From Pseudomonas luteola NBRC 103146 (GTDB lineage Bacteria > Pseudomonadota > Gammaproteobacteria > Pseudomonadales > Pseudomonadaceae), in NCBI RefSeq assembly GCF_002091675.1, contig NZ_BDAE01000010.1:62001-126000 (forward strand): 64,000 nucleotides of DNA, read 5' to 3'. Made by a program: the position numbers and the translations under genes. A model generated the notes under the pieces. That model searched no databases, was not told where the DNA came from, and saw only the letters and a program-made list of their open reading frames with translations. Below, piece by piece: positions 25,989 through 36,496 of the stretch. Position 1 is the first letter of the stretch; each line of letters starts with the position of its first letter.

Positions 25989-27269
25989 ATGAGCGATTCC
26001 CTCAATTCCAAACGTTCTCGCTCCAAATTTCCTTTGTTGATTGCTGTTGTGGTGGTGGCGGTTGGCGCTGTAGCTGCATGGCATTTTCTAGGTAAATCAC
26101 CCGAACAGGCGGGGCCTACCGGTCGTAACGCTGCTCAAACTGAGCAGAAAGGGCCGGCTGGAGCCGGACGCCGTGGTTCCATGGCTCCAACAGACATGAT
26201 CGTGAGCACAGGAAAGGCCGAAAAAACGACGCTTTCGGTTTACCTCAATGCATTGGGCACGGTAACGGCCTACAACACGGTTGAAGTTCATGCCCGTGTC
26301 GACGGTCAGTTGGCCAAGGTACTGTTTACTGAAGGGCAGGAGGTGAAGGCCGGGGACGTACTGGCTGTCGTCGATCAGCGGCCTTATCAGGCGGCGCTGG
26401 CACAAGCCCAGGGCACCTTGCAGGAGAATCAGGCTCAGCTGAAGAATGCACAGATCGATCTGGAGCGTTATCGCCAGCTCTTCAAGGAAGACTCAGTAGC
26501 CAAGCAGACACTGGATACACAGCAGGCGCTGGTTGCTCAGTATCAGGGAACCGTCAAGAACAGCGAAGCGCAGGTAGCCGATGCCAGACTGAACCTGACC
26601 TTTACCGAAGTACGGGCTCCCATCAGCGGCCGGTTGGGTCTGCGTCAGGTGGACGTGGGTAATCTGGTGGCTAGCGGTGACACTACGCCGATCGTAACCA
26701 TTACCCAAACCAAGCCTATTGCCCTGACATTCAGCCTGCCTGAGGATCAGCTCAGCACGGTGCGTCGCCAGATGGCGACCGGAAAGCCGCTGGCCGTAGA
26801 GGCATGGGACCGCGGGCGAAACAGGGTTCTGGCAACGGGTACGCTGGTAACGGTGGACAACCAGATCGATACCAGCACGGGCACGGTCAAGTTCAAGGCT
26901 CGCTTCGATAATCAGGATGAGTCTCTGTTTCCCAATCAGTTCGTTAATGTCCGCTTGCATGCGCTGGAGCTGAGCGATGTCATTGTCATTCCGATCTCGG
27001 CCATTCAACGTAACGACGAAGGGCCTTACGTCTTCGTCGTTGGCGAAGGCAATAAGGTTGCAACGCGCAAAGTCAGCCTGGGCGAGATACAGGGCGAGCA
27101 AGTAGAGGTCCGCTCAGGCCTGAATGCCGGTGAAACTGTTGTGACAGAAGGACTCGACCGCCTGCGTGACGGCCAGACAGTCAAGGTTACTCAGCCTATT
27201 ACGGAAACTGCGCCCAAGTCAGATCCGGACGCCAATGAGGCCACGTTAGGCGGCGGAGCCGGTGAATGA
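25989..27269 (+). CDS. muxA: RND efflux periplasmic adaptor MuxA/MdtA
   Basis: The membrane fusion protein of the MuxABC-OpmB tripartite efflux pump. From ATG 25989 (426 residues) it has an N-terminal membrane anchor (about 13-32), the lipoyl half-motifs ([30 protein letters not shown] and [23 protein letters not shown]) flanking a coiled-coil hairpin (about 130-200), and a beta-barrel/proximal domain. It overlaps muxB by four bases. A GTG at 25980 would add three residues; neither start has a strong ribosome-binding site. In P. aeruginosa the system (PA2528-PA2525) exports aztreonam, macrolides, novobiocin and tetracycline. Confidence 0.9.
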   Translation: MSDSLNSKRSRSKFPLLIAVVVVAVGAVAAWHFLGKSPEQAGPTGRNAAQTEQKGPAGAGRRGSMAPTDMIVSTGKAEKTTLSVYLNALGTVTAYNTVEVHARVDGQLAKVLFTEGQEVKAGDVLAVVDQRPYQAALAQAQGTLQENQAQLKNAQIDLERYRQLFKEDSVAKQTLDTQQALVAQYQGTVKNSEAQVADARLNLTFTEVRAPISGRLGLRQVDVGNLVASGDTTPIVTITQTKPIALTFSLPEDQLSTVRRQMATGKPLAVEAWDRGRNRVLATGTLVTVDNQIDTSTGTVKFKARFDNQDESLFPNQFVNVRLHALELSDVIVIPISAIQRNDEGPYVFVVGEGNKVATRKVSLGEIQGEQVEVRSGLNAGETVVTEGLDRLRDGQTVKVTQPITETAPKSDPDANEATLGGGAGE

Positions 27270-30200
27270 ACCCGTCTCGTCTTTTTATCCTTCGGCCGGT
27301 AGCGACCACCTTATTGATGGTCGCTGTTCTGCTGGCCGGTATTATTGCTTACCGGTTGTTGCCTGTAGCCTCGCTGCCAGAAGTTGATTATCCCACCATT
27401 CAGGTCAAGACCCTTTATCCGGGAGCCAGCCCTGAAATCATGAACTCAGGCGTGACCGCGCCGTTGGAGTCAGAATTAGGGGAGATTCCTGGGTTGGAGG
27501 AGATGTCTTCCACCAGCTCTGGAGGCGCCTCTGTCATAACGCTGCGGTTCAGTCTGGACAGTAATCTGGATGTGGCGGAGCAGGAAGTACAGGCGGCGAT
27601 CAACTCCGCCAATAACCTGCTGCCCAACGACCTGCCGCAGCCGCCGATCTTTAGCAAAGTCAATCCGGCCGACACCCCGATTCTGACGTTGGCAGTCACC
27701 AGCAGCAGCCTGCCCTTGCCTAAGATTCAGGACTTGGTGGAAACCCGCCTGGCGCAGAAAATCGCTCAGGTCAGTGGCGTTGGTATGGTTAGCCTATCCG
27801 GCGGGCAGCGTCCTGCTGTTCGGATTCAGGCCAATCCTACTGCATTGGCGGCCTATGGTTTGAGTCTGGAAAATCTGCGGACCGCCATCGCTAACAACAA
27901 CCAGAACGGGCCGAAGGGAAGCTTTGACGGACCGACACGCTCATCGACACTGGACGCGAATGATCAGTTGCAATCAGCCGATGAGTACAAAAACCTCGTC
28001 ATTGCCTATCAGAACGGTGCGCCTGTACGGCTGAAAGACGTTGCGTTGGCAATCGATGGGGCTGAGAACAACAAGCTGGCTGCCTGGGCCAACGACACTC
28101 CTGCAGTCATTCTGAACGTTCAGCGGCAGCCCGGCGCCAATGTCATTCAGGTTGTGGATCAGATCAAGCGGCTACTGCCAACCCTGCAGGAGACCTTGCC
28201 GGAAAACCTGGATGTGATGGTGCTGACGGATCGCACAACCACTATCCGGGCATCGGTCCGTGATGTTCAGTTCGAACTGGTGCTGGCCATAGGACTGGTG
28301 GTCATGGTGACTTTCCTGTTTCTGCGCAACGTCTCGGCGACGCTGATTCCCAGCGTCGCTGTGCCGTTGTCGTTGGTCGGTACGTTTGGAGTCATGTACC
28401 TGGCTGGCTTTTCCATCAACAACCTGTCGTTGATGGCGCTGACGATCGCTACCGGCTTCGTCATTGACGATGCCATTGTCATGGTCGAAAACATTGCCCG
28501 CTATCTGGAGGAGGGAGAATCGCCACTTGAGGCTGCACTCAAAGGCTCAAAGCAGGTAGGTTTCACGATCATCTCGCTGACCTTCTCGCTGATCGCCGTA
28601 CTGATCCCGCTTCTGTTCATGAGTGACATTGCCGGGCGGCTGTTCCGTGAGTTTGCCATTACGCTGGCTGTCTCCATTCTGATTTCCTGCGTGGTTTCGC
28701 TGACCCTTACGCCGATGCTCAGCGCGAAACTGTTGCGCCATGTGCCGGAAGACAAGCAGAGCGCATTCTCGCGCAAGGCCGGAGCCGTTATCGACGGGAT
28801 GATCCATCGATACGCTACAGGTTTGCGCTGGGTTCTTCGGCATCAACCGCTAACACTGATGGTTGCCATCGGTACGCTGGTGCTGACCGCGGTGCTTTAT
28901 CTCTTCATGCCGAAGGGGTTTTTCCCGCTTCAGGACACAGGCCTGATTCAGGGAATTTCCGAAGGCCCGCAAAGCATGTCCTTTGAAGGGATGGCCAAGC
29001 GGCAACAGGCGCTGGCTTCGATCATCATGCAGGACCCTGCGGTCGACAGTCTGTCATCATTTATCGGAGTTGATGGTGATAATCCGACCCTCAATACCGG
29101 GCGCATGTTGATCAACTTAAAGCCTCATGATGCCCGAGATGTATCTGCCTCGGAGATCATTACACGCCTTCAGGACCAGATGGCCGATCCGCCTGACATG
29201 AAGCTTTATCTGCAGCCGGTACAGGATCTAACGGTGGAAGATCAGGTTAGTCGTACGCAATACCAGTTCCGTCTGGTCGACTCGAGCCTGGAAACGCTCA
29301 AGACTTGGGTTCCAAAGCTGGTCGAGCATTTGCAGACGCTACCGCAGCTGACGGAAGTCGCCAGTGACTTGCAACCGCGCGGCCTGCAGGCCTATATCAG
29401 CGTTGATCGGGATAACGCGTCTCGGCTGGGCGTGAGCCTGAGCGATGTTGACAGCGCATTGTACAATGCGTTTGGTCAGCGCCTGGTTTCAACTATCTTC
29501 ACTCAGTCCAACCAGTACCGGGTCGTACTGGAAGTGGGGCCGCAGTTCCAGCTGGGACCGCAGGCGCTGACGCAGATCTACGTGCCAAGCTCCACGACGA
29601 CCACTACCAACGGCACGACCACTACAACCAGTGGGCAGGTGCCGCTATCGGCCATCGCCCATGTAGAGGAACGCAATACCCTTCTAGCGATCAACCATGC
29701 CGGGCAGCTACCTGCCGCGACAGTTTCCTTCAACTTGGCCAAAGGTGTATCGCTGGGTGAGGCTGTGGAAGCGATCCGTCAGGCGGAGCAGGATCTCAAG
29801 ATGCCGGCAACTGTTGATACCCATTTCCAGGGTGCAGCGCTGGCGTTCGAGTCTTCCCTGTCGAGCACGCTACTGCTGATTCTGGCCGCAGTGGTCACCA
29901 TGTACATTGTGCTGGGAATTCTTTATGAGAGCTTTATCCATCCCGTCACGATTCTATCGACGCTGCCTTCGGCCGGGGTAGGAGCGTTGCTGGCACTCTG
30001 GATTGCTGGGCAGGACATCGGCATGGTGGCCATCATCGGCATCATTCTCCTGATCGGTATCGTCAAGAAGAACGCCATCATGATGATCGACTTTGCCCTT
30101 GAAGCTGAGCGGGAAGAGGGTAAAACACCAGAGGAGGCTATCTACCAAGCCTGTCTGCTGCGCTTCCGGCCGATCCTGATGACTACCATGGCTGCCTTGC

Positions 30201-30409
30201 TGGGCGCCTTGCCATTGATGTTGGCCAGCGGTGCAGGCGCCGAGCTGCGCCAGCCGCTGGGTATTGCGATGGTAGGCGGTCTTCTGGTTAGCCAGCTGCT
30301 GACCTTGTTTACCACTCCGGTCATTTACCTGGCGTTTGGCCGGTTAGCCACACGATTCAACCGCTGGCGCTATCGGCATAACCTGGATTTCTCCGGGGAA
30401 ATCCGATGA
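27266..30409 (+). CDS. muxB: RND efflux permease MuxB/MdtB
   Basis: A 1047-residue proton-driven inner-membrane transporter of the HAE1 RND family. The first half has TM1 near residues 13-30, a porter domain and the TM4 motif [24 protein letters not shown] with the proton-relay Asp pair. The second half repeats this and carries [25 protein letters not shown] near TM10. A Thr-rich insert ([16 protein letters not shown]) lies in the second periplasmic loop. The gene overlaps both muxA and muxC by four bases. It forms a mixed trimer with the second permease, as MdtB and MdtC do. Confidence 0.92.
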   Translation: MNPSRLFILRPVATTLLMVAVLLAGIIAYRLLPVASLPEVDYPTIQVKTLYPGASPEIMNSGVTAPLESELGEIPGLEEMSSTSSGGASVITLRFSLDSNLDVAEQEVQAAINSANNLLPNDLPQPPIFSKVNPADTPILTLAVTSSSLPLPKIQDLVETRLAQKIAQVSGVGMVSLSGGQRPAVRIQANPTALAAYGLSLENLRTAIANNNQNGPKGSFDGPTRSSTLDANDQLQSADEYKNLVIAYQNGAPVRLKDVALAIDGAENNKLAAWANDTPAVILNVQRQPGANVIQVVDQIKRLLPTLQETLPENLDVMVLTDRTTTIRASVRDVQFELVLAIGLVVMVTFLFLRNVSATLIPSVAVPLSLVGTFGVMYLAGFSINNLSLMALTIATGFVIDDAIVMVENIARYLEEGESPLEAALKGSKQVGFTIISLTFSLIAVLIPLLFMSDIAGRLFREFAITLAVSILISCVVSLTLTPMLSAKLLRHVPEDKQSAFSRKAGAVIDGMIHRYATGLRWVLRHQPLTLMVAIGTLVLTAVLYLFMPKGFFPLQDTGLIQGISEGPQSMSFEGMAKRQQALASIIMQDPAVDSLSSFIGVDGDNPTLNTGRMLINLKPHDARDVSASEIITRLQDQMADPPDMKLYLQPVQDLTVEDQVSRTQYQFRLVDSSLETLKTWVPKLVEHLQTLPQLTEVASDLQPRGLQAYISVDRDNASRLGVSLSDVDSALYNAFGQRLVSTIFTQSNQYRVVLEVGPQFQLGPQALTQIYVPSSTTTTTNGTTTTTSGQVPLSAIAHVEERNTLLAINHAGQLPAATVSFNLAKGVSLGEAVEAIRQAEQDLKMPATVDTHFQGAALAFESSLSSTLLLILAAVVTMYIVLGILYESFIHPVTILSTLPSAGVGALLALWIAGQDIGMVAIIGIILLIGIVKKNAIMMIDFALEAEREEGKTPEEAIYQACLLRFRPILMTTMAALLGALPLMLASGAGAELRQPLGIAMVGGLLVSQLLTLFTTPVIYLAFGRLATRFNRWRYRHNLDFSGEIR

Positions 30410-33400
30410 ATTTTTCGGCACTGTTCATTCGGCGACCGGTTGCGACTTTGTTGTTGACGCTGGCTATCGTGCTATCCGGTTGGCTGTCTTTCGGTTTGCT
30501 GCCAGTTGCACCGTTACCACAGGTGGATTTTCCTACCATTGTGGTCAGCGGCACTCTGGCAGGAGCCAGTCCCGAGACCATGGCCTCTTCAGTGGCTACA
30601 CCTCTGGAACGCTCATTGGGACGTATTTCGGGCATTACTGAAATGACGTCCACCAGCTCTCAGGGCAGTACCACCATCATCATCCAGTTCGATCTGGATA
30701 AGAACATCGACGGTGCCGCGCGTGAGGTTCAGGCTGCCATCAATGCGGCGGTGCCTTCGTTGCCCACGGGAATGCCCAGCAATCCGACCTACCGTAAGAT
30801 CAATCCGGCCGATATGCCTATCATGGTATTGGCGCTCACGTCGGATAAGCTGGACAAGGGTAAGCTTTATGATCTGGCATCCAATACGGTCGCCCTCAAA
30901 CTGGCCTCGGCCAAAGGGGTCGGTCAGGTCAGCGTAGGCGGCAGTTCGTCGCCTGCCGTGCGGATCGATCTGAACCCGGATGCGCTCAACCAATACGGCT
31001 TGTCTCTAGACGATGTTCGTACCGCGATCAATGCGGCCAATTCCAATTCGCCTAAAGGCGCATTTGAGTACGGCGATCTGCATTGGCAAATCGACGCCAA
31101 TTCCCGGTTGAACAAGGCGAGTGACTATCGACCGCTCATCATTCGCACCCGTAATGGTCAAGTGGCGCGCCTGGACGATGTAGCCACCATTACCGATTCA
31201 GTCGAAGACACCCGCAACCTTGGTTTCTCCAATAATTCTCCGGCGGTGCTCATTCTGATTTCACGGCAGGCCGGCGCCAATATCATTGAAACCATCGACG
31301 GTATCCGGGAGCAGTTGCCAACGCTACAGGAGACATTGGGCAAGGACGTCACGCTGAGCATCATGGATGACCGTAGCCCCGGCATTCGCGATTCGCTGCA
31401 TGAAGCCGAGTTTACGCTGATCATTTCCATCGCCCTGGTCATTCTGGTGGTATACCTGTTCCTGCGGGACATTCGTGCGACATTGATCCCCAGCATTGCC
31501 GTACCAATCTCTCTGGTGGTCACCTTTGCGGTGATGTATCTGTGCGGGTTTTCGCTCAATAACCTGTCGCTCATGGCGTTGATCGTCTGTACCGGATTTG
31601 TAGTCGACGATGCCATTGTGGTGGTGGAGTATATTGCCCGCCGGATCGAAGAGGGCGAGAAACCCTATCAGGCCGCATTATTGGGTGCGCGCGAGGTAGG
31701 GTTCACGGTTCTTTCCATGAGCCTGTCGCTGGTGGCGGTCTTTCTGCCGATTCTGTTGCTGACGGGCATTATTGGTCGCCTGTTCCGCGAGTTTGCGGTG
31801 ACGCTATCGGTTGCCGTTCTGGTGTCGATGGTCGTATCGCTGACGCTTACGCCGATGCTGTGCGCCAGGCTTCTCAGGGCGCACCGGCCCCGCAAGGAAA
31901 CGCCTGTAGAGCAAAAGACGAGTCGTCTGGTTGCAGCAATGTCCCGGTATTATCGGGCAAGCCTTGCCTGGGCGTTGGATCACTCGCTTCTCATGCTGTT
32001 GATTCTGATCGCCACGATTGCGCTCAACTTTTACCTGTATGCCGTAGTACCCAAGGGTTTTCTGCCGGATCAGGATACCGGCCGCCTGCGTGGCTATGCC
32101 GTGGCGGATCAGGGAATCTCCTTCAGTGGAATGCAGAGCAAGATGGAGGCTTATCGGAAAGTGCTCATGGCCGATCCGGCGGTCGACAATGTGCTGGGTT
32201 TTACCGGAGGCCGAGGGCCTGGCGGCTCATCCACCAATAGCGGGTCGTTTTTCATTACGCTCAAGGATATCTCCCAGCGCGATCCAGTCGAGACCGTCGC
32301 CATGCGGCTGCGCAAAGCCGCGGCAGCTCAGGTGCCTGGTGCCAACCTCTTCCTGGTGGCGTCACAAGACTTTCGCGCCGGAGGGCGGGAAGGAAATGGT
32401 GCTTATCAATTCACGGTCAAAAGTGACGACCTGGAGCTTTTGCGTACCTGGAATCCACGGATCGAGGCTGCTCTTCGAAAGGTCTCGCAGATCATTTCTG
32501 TGAACAGCGATTCGCAGGACAAGGGGGTTGAGCTATCGCTGGACATCGACCGAGACACGGCCAGCCGGTACGGCGTCGACATTCAGATGATTAATGCCGT
32601 CTTGAACAACTCGTTCTCGCAGCGGCAAATCTCGACCATGTATGAAGACCGCAACCAGTACCACGTTGTGCTGGGTGTGGGTGATCAGTACAGGCAGAGT
32701 GTGGACGTCTTGAGCCAGGTGTATGTGGTCACCAGCGAGGGTAATCGTGTCCCGCTTTCCAGCTTCACTCGTTATCGGTTCAGTAACGCTCCGCTGCGGG
32801 TTGCCCATGACGGTCAGTTTGCCGCGTCGACGTTTTTCTTCGATCTCGCGCCTGATGTAAGTATCAGTCAGGCCAGGGATGCGATCCGTGACGCGATCAA
32901 ACCGTTGAAGCTGCCGATTGGATTACAGACGGCGTTTGCGGGAAATGCCAGCATGGCGCAGCAGTCCCAGAGCGCTATGCCCCTGATTATTGTGGCTGCC
33001 CTGGTTGCGGTGTATATCGTGCTGGGTATGTTGTATGAAAGCTATATTCATCCACTGACGATTCTGTCGACGCTGCCTTCGGCGGGCGTTGGAGCTTTGC
33101 TGGCGCTGCAGCTCTTCAATACGCCGTTCACCTTGATCGCACTTATTGGCGTAATCCTCCTCATCGGGATCGTCAAGAAGAATGCCATCATGATTGTGGA
33201 CTCTGCGCTGGATGCCGAGCGGCGTCTGGGGCTGGCGCCTCGCGAGGCGATTTTGGATGGCTGCGTCAGACGTTTCCGACCAATCATGATGACCACGCTG
33301 GCTGCAGTGCTTGGCGCCTTGCCCTTGCTTCTGGGCATGGGCGGTGATGCGCCGCTGCGTCGGCCGCTGGGGATCACTATCATTGGTGGCTTGATTGGCA

Positions 33401-33534
33401 GTCAGTTGCTGACGTTATATACCACTCCCGTTATCTACCTGTATCTGGACCGTCTGCGACACTGGTTTAACCGCCGTTGGGCGGGACGCCGAGCAGGCTC
33501 GCGCACGCATGCGCCCATGGAGAAATCATCATGA
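30406..33534 (+). CDS. muxC: RND efflux permease MuxC/MdtC
   Basis: The second permease of the pump, 1042 residues. It has the same architecture as MuxB with its own conserved blocks: [24 protein letters not shown] at TM4, GLVP-equivalent [35 protein letters not shown] and [22 protein letters not shown]. MdtB-type and MdtC-type chains make a heterotrimer in E. coli, so both genes are expected. The stop overlaps the opmB start by ATGA. The C-terminal tail is basic ([15 protein letters not shown]). Confidence 0.92.
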   Translation: MNFSALFIRRPVATLLLTLAIVLSGWLSFGLLPVAPLPQVDFPTIVVSGTLAGASPETMASSVATPLERSLGRISGITEMTSTSSQGSTTIIIQFDLDKNIDGAAREVQAAINAAVPSLPTGMPSNPTYRKINPADMPIMVLALTSDKLDKGKLYDLASNTVALKLASAKGVGQVSVGGSSSPAVRIDLNPDALNQYGLSLDDVRTAINAANSNSPKGAFEYGDLHWQIDANSRLNKASDYRPLIIRTRNGQVARLDDVATITDSVEDTRNLGFSNNSPAVLILISRQAGANIIETIDGIREQLPTLQETLGKDVTLSIMDDRSPGIRDSLHEAEFTLIISIALVILVVYLFLRDIRATLIPSIAVPISLVVTFAVMYLCGFSLNNLSLMALIVCTGFVVDDAIVVVEYIARRIEEGEKPYQAALLGAREVGFTVLSMSLSLVAVFLPILLLTGIIGRLFREFAVTLSVAVLVSMVVSLTLTPMLCARLLRAHRPRKETPVEQKTSRLVAAMSRYYRASLAWALDHSLLMLLILIATIALNFYLYAVVPKGFLPDQDTGRLRGYAVADQGISFSGMQSKMEAYRKVLMADPAVDNVLGFTGGRGPGGSSTNSGSFFITLKDISQRDPVETVAMRLRKAAAAQVPGANLFLVASQDFRAGGREGNGAYQFTVKSDDLELLRTWNPRIEAALRKVSQIISVNSDSQDKGVELSLDIDRDTASRYGVDIQMINAVLNNSFSQRQISTMYEDRNQYHVVLGVGDQYRQSVDVLSQVYVVTSEGNRVPLSSFTRYRFSNAPLRVAHDGQFAASTFFFDLAPDVSISQARDAIRDAIKPLKLPIGLQTAFAGNASMAQQSQSAMPLIIVAALVAVYIVLGMLYESYIHPLTILSTLPSAGVGALLALQLFNTPFTLIALIGVILLIGIVKKNAIMIVDSALDAERRLGLAPREAILDGCVRRFRPIMMTTLAAVLGALPLLLGMGGDAPLRRPLGITIIGGLIGSQLLTLYTTPVIYLYLDRLRHWFNRRWAGRRAGSRTHAPMEKSS

Positions 33535-35030
33535 TGTCGTTTTCAGCTCGTCCCCATTACCTGGGACTTGCCCTTGCCTTAGCCGTGGGTGGCTGCACAG
33601 TGGGACCAGATTACCAGCGACCCCAGGTCACTACGCCCATCGCATTTAAGCATGCTGAAGGTTGGCAGATGGCCAAGCCCAGCGATGCCATCAAGCGGGG
33701 GCAATGGTGGGAGGTGTATGGAGACAGCACCCTTGATGGTCTGATGCAGCGCCTGGAGAACTCCAACCAGACACTGGCCCAGTATGAAGCCCAGTATCGC
33801 CAGGCACGCGCTCTGGTACGCCAAGCACGCGCCTCCTTCCTTCCCGCGGTAACCGGAAGCGCTGGTGCAACACGCTCGGGGCAGGGCGGTGGAAGCAGTT
33901 CGAGTTATCAGTATCAGACGTCAACAGGAACGACCGTCACATTGCCACAAGGCACCAGCAGCGCCACTACTTCCAACAGCTACACCACCAGTCTTGGTGT
34001 CAGCTGGGAGCTTGACCTGTGGGGAAGCATTCGCCGCAGCGTGGAATCCCAAACAGGATCGGCGCAAGCCAGCGTGGCCGAGTTGGCCTCTACCAAGTTG
34101 AGTCTGCAATCGGAGCTGGCACAGAACTATTTGCAATTGAGGGTTCTGGATGCCCAGCAACGGCTCCTGGATGCTACGGTGCAGGCCTATGAGCGGTCAC
34201 TACGGGTCACCGAAAACCAGTATCGCGCCGGTATGACTACGCGTTCGGACGTTGCCCAGGCTACGACCCAGCTCAAAAGTACCCAGGCGGATGCCATTGA
34301 CCTCAAGTACCAGCGTGCGCAGCTGGAAAATGCGATTGCTGTGTTGATTGGTGTCCCGCCATCTGAGTTCAGTCTGGCGGCAGTAGAGACAGTACCGACC
34401 GTGCCCGGCATCCCTGCCAGCGTGCCGTCCGAGCTGTTGCAGCGTCGTCCGGATATTGCTCAGGCTGAGCGGCAGGTAATGGCTGCCAATGCCCAGATCG
34501 GTGTTGCCAAGGCGGCATATTACCCGACGCTTTCCCTGACAGCCTCGGGCGGTTATCGAAACAGCCAGTGGGGTAATCTGGTCAGCACCCCTAACCGTTA
34601 TTGGTCCATCGGGCCAGCGTTCGATCTGACATTGTTTGACTTCGGCGCACGCCGTGCACAGGTCGAGCAGGCCGAAGCATCTTATGATCAGACTGTTGCC
34701 CAATATCGTCAGGCGGTACTCAACGGTTTCAAGGAGGTCGAAGATTACCTGGTTGAGCTGGACGTTCTTAATCAGGAATCCGGTGTAAGGCAGGAGGCAC
34801 TGGATTCGGCGCGGGAGTCGCTGCGTCTGGCAGAAAATCAGTACCGTGCAGGTCTGATCGATTATCTGGACGTAGTAACGCTGCAAACCACGGCATTAAA
34901 CAACGAACGCACCAACCTGACGCTGTTGGGTAGTCGTCTGGTTACCAGCGTTCAGTTGATTGCTGCAATGGGTGGTGGCTGGAATGCCGTTGAGCTTCAG
35001 CAGGATCCGCTCGCCAGGAGTGAGCCGTAA
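33531..35030 (+). CDS. opmB: Outer-membrane efflux lipoprotein OpmB (NodT/OprM family)
   Basis: The outer-membrane channel of the MuxABC pump, 499 residues. The start at 33531 opens on a lipoprotein signal with lipobox VGGC (Cys22), and CTVGPDYQRPQ follows, the usual start of NodT channels. Two OEP repeats of long coiled helices are visible; LLQRRPDIAQAERQVMAANAQIGVAKAAYYP is the conserved mid-protein block. A Ser/Thr/Gln-rich insertion (about residues 115-150) with many repeats of Ser and Thr is longer than in typical OprM proteins and would lie near the strands of the outer-membrane barrel. Confidence 0.92.
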   Translation: MMSFSARPHYLGLALALAVGGCTVGPDYQRPQVTTPIAFKHAEGWQMAKPSDAIKRGQWWEVYGDSTLDGLMQRLENSNQTLAQYEAQYRQARALVRQARASFLPAVTGSAGATRSGQGGGSSSSYQYQTSTGTTVTLPQGTSSATTSNSYTTSLGVSWELDLWGSIRRSVESQTGSAQASVAELASTKLSLQSELAQNYLQLRVLDAQQRLLDATVQAYERSLRVTENQYRAGMTTRSDVAQATTQLKSTQADAIDLKYQRAQLENAIAVLIGVPPSEFSLAAVETVPTVPGIPASVPSELLQRRPDIAQAERQVMAANAQIGVAKAAYYPTLSLTASGGYRNSQWGNLVSTPNRYWSIGPAFDLTLFDFGARRAQVEQAEASYDQTVAQYRQAVLNGFKEVEDYLVELDVLNQESGVRQEALDSARESLRLAENQYRAGLIDYLDVVTLQTTALNNERTNLTLLGSRLVTSVQLIAAMGGGWNAVELQQDPLARSEP

Positions 35031-35034
35031 CAAG

Positions 35035-35073
35035 AAAAAGCCCGCGGCCCAAGGAGCAGGGAAAGCCGCGGGC
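35035..35073 (-). terminator. Terminator of the mexEF-oprN operon
   Basis: GCCCGCGGC at 35040-35048 pairs perfectly with GCCGCGGGC at 35065-35073. On the minus strand the stem is followed by TTTTTCTTG, so it terminates the oprN side efficiently. It also separates the convergent opmB gene, although on + no T-run follows. Confidence 0.8.
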
Positions 35074-35104
35074 CAGGGCGACATCGTCGCCCCTAACCGA
35101 AGGA

Positions 35105-36496
35105 TCAGGCGTTGGGGATCTCCCAACCGCCGCCTAGTGATTTATAGATCGCTACAATGCCTTGGTAGAGTTCGACTTCCGCTTGGGCCTGGGCGTCTTC
35201 CGCCGCCAGTCGCTCGCGCTCTGCATCCAGCAATACCAGGAAGTCCGACCCGCCTTCGCGGTAGCGGATCGCTGCCTGCTCGGCTGCTGCGCGGCTGGCT
35301 TCGGACTGGCGAATCAGTGCAACCAGGCGCTCCTGGCGTTTACCATAGTCGCTAAAGGCATTGGCACTTTCTTCAAGGGCAAGCAGCACTTGCTGTTCAT
35401 AGTTGGCCAGGGCGCCTTCGGCATCTGCCTTGGCCCCACGCAGGCGTGCGCGAACGCTACCTAAGTCAAAGGCTGGCCAGCTTAAGGTAGGACCCAGGCC
35501 CCATGCGCGGGCGGCCGAAGAGCCGATCTCGGAACCCCGCCCCGCGGTGAACCCTAGAAAGCCGCTCAGGCTAACTTGCGGGAAAAGATCTGCAGTAGCT
35601 ACACCGACATTCGCGGTTGCGGCTGCCAGCTGACGTTCGGCTGCCTGGATATCCGGGCGGCGGCGCAACAGCTCGGCCGGGTCACCAATGGGAAGCGCCT
35701 TGGCAATTGCAGGCACTGGCTTGGGTGAAAGGTCAATGCTCATCGCATCAGGCCGTTCGCCTATCAGGGTCGCTATCCGATTCTTTGCCCGCGCCGCTTC
35801 TGCCTGGAGTTGCGGCAGAGTCGCCTCGGTAGCCGCAAGGCGTGCATCAGCCCGCAAGACATCCAGCTGGCTGCCTACGCCTGCTTCATCCAGGGTTTGG
35901 GTCAATTGCCGGGAGGCTCGCTGATTCTTCAGGTTTTCCTGCGCAATATGCTCGCGCAGCTGGGCACCGCGGAGCGTGCCATAGGCGTCTACCAGTTCTG
36001 CAATCAGGCTGACCTGCAGTTGATTGAGTTCTGCCTGCGCGGCGTCTGCCTGAGCATCGCTGGCTTCCAGTTGATGCTGGATCCGGCCGAAGAGATCAAT
36101 CTCCCAGGCCATGTCTAATCCAAGATCATAACGCTCATTGTTTGTACGCTTATCGGTGAAGCCCGGCTGCTGCGCCTTGCCGATCTCGCTACTAGCGCGA
36201 CTGGTCACAACAGGAAAGCGGTCATTGGCCGTATCATCACGCAGGGCACGAGCCGAGCGCAGTCGGGCATAGGCCACGCGAAGCTCCCGGTTGCCAGAAA
36301 TCGAGCGCGCCACCAGCTGATTAAGGGTGGGGTCCTCGAATTGTTGCCACCACTGTGCCTCGAAACGGGAGTGATCATATTGGCTGCCCGCCGCGGTCTG
36401 CAGATGAGCCGGTTCGGTTTGCGGCGCCTGATAAGTCGGACCGACCGCACAGGCACTCAAGGCAAGGGCCAATAGACTTGGAACGAAGATTTTCAT
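35105..36496 (-). CDS. oprN: Outer-membrane efflux lipoprotein OprN-like
   Basis: The outer-membrane channel of the MexEF pump, 463 residues. It has a lipoprotein signal (MKIFVPSLLALALSAC, Cys16) followed by AVGPTYQAPQ. The two OEP domains and the block LLRRRPDIQAAERQLAAATANVGVATADLFP are intact. The ATGA overlap with the preceding permease gene shows translational coupling. It is a different subfamily from the convergent OpmB, so the two channels are not a recent duplication. Confidence 0.9.
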   Translation of the reverse strand: MKIFVPSLLALALSACAVGPTYQAPQTEPAHLQTAAGSQYDHSRFEAQWWQQFEDPTLNQLVARSISGNRELRVAYARLRSARALRDDTANDRFPVVTSRASSEIGKAQQPGFTDKRTNNERYDLGLDMAWEIDLFGRIQHQLEASDAQADAAQAELNQLQVSLIAELVDAYGTLRGAQLREHIAQENLKNQRASRQLTQTLDEAGVGSQLDVLRADARLAATEATLPQLQAEAARAKNRIATLIGERPDAMSIDLSPKPVPAIAKALPIGDPAELLRRRPDIQAAERQLAAATANVGVATADLFPQVSLSGFLGFTAGRGSEIGSSAARAWGLGPTLSWPAFDLGSVRARLRGAKADAEGALANYEQQVLLALEESANAFSDYGKRQERLVALIRQSEASRAAAEQAAIRYREGGSDFLVLLDAERERLAAEDAQAQAEVELYQGIVAIYKSLGGGWEIPNA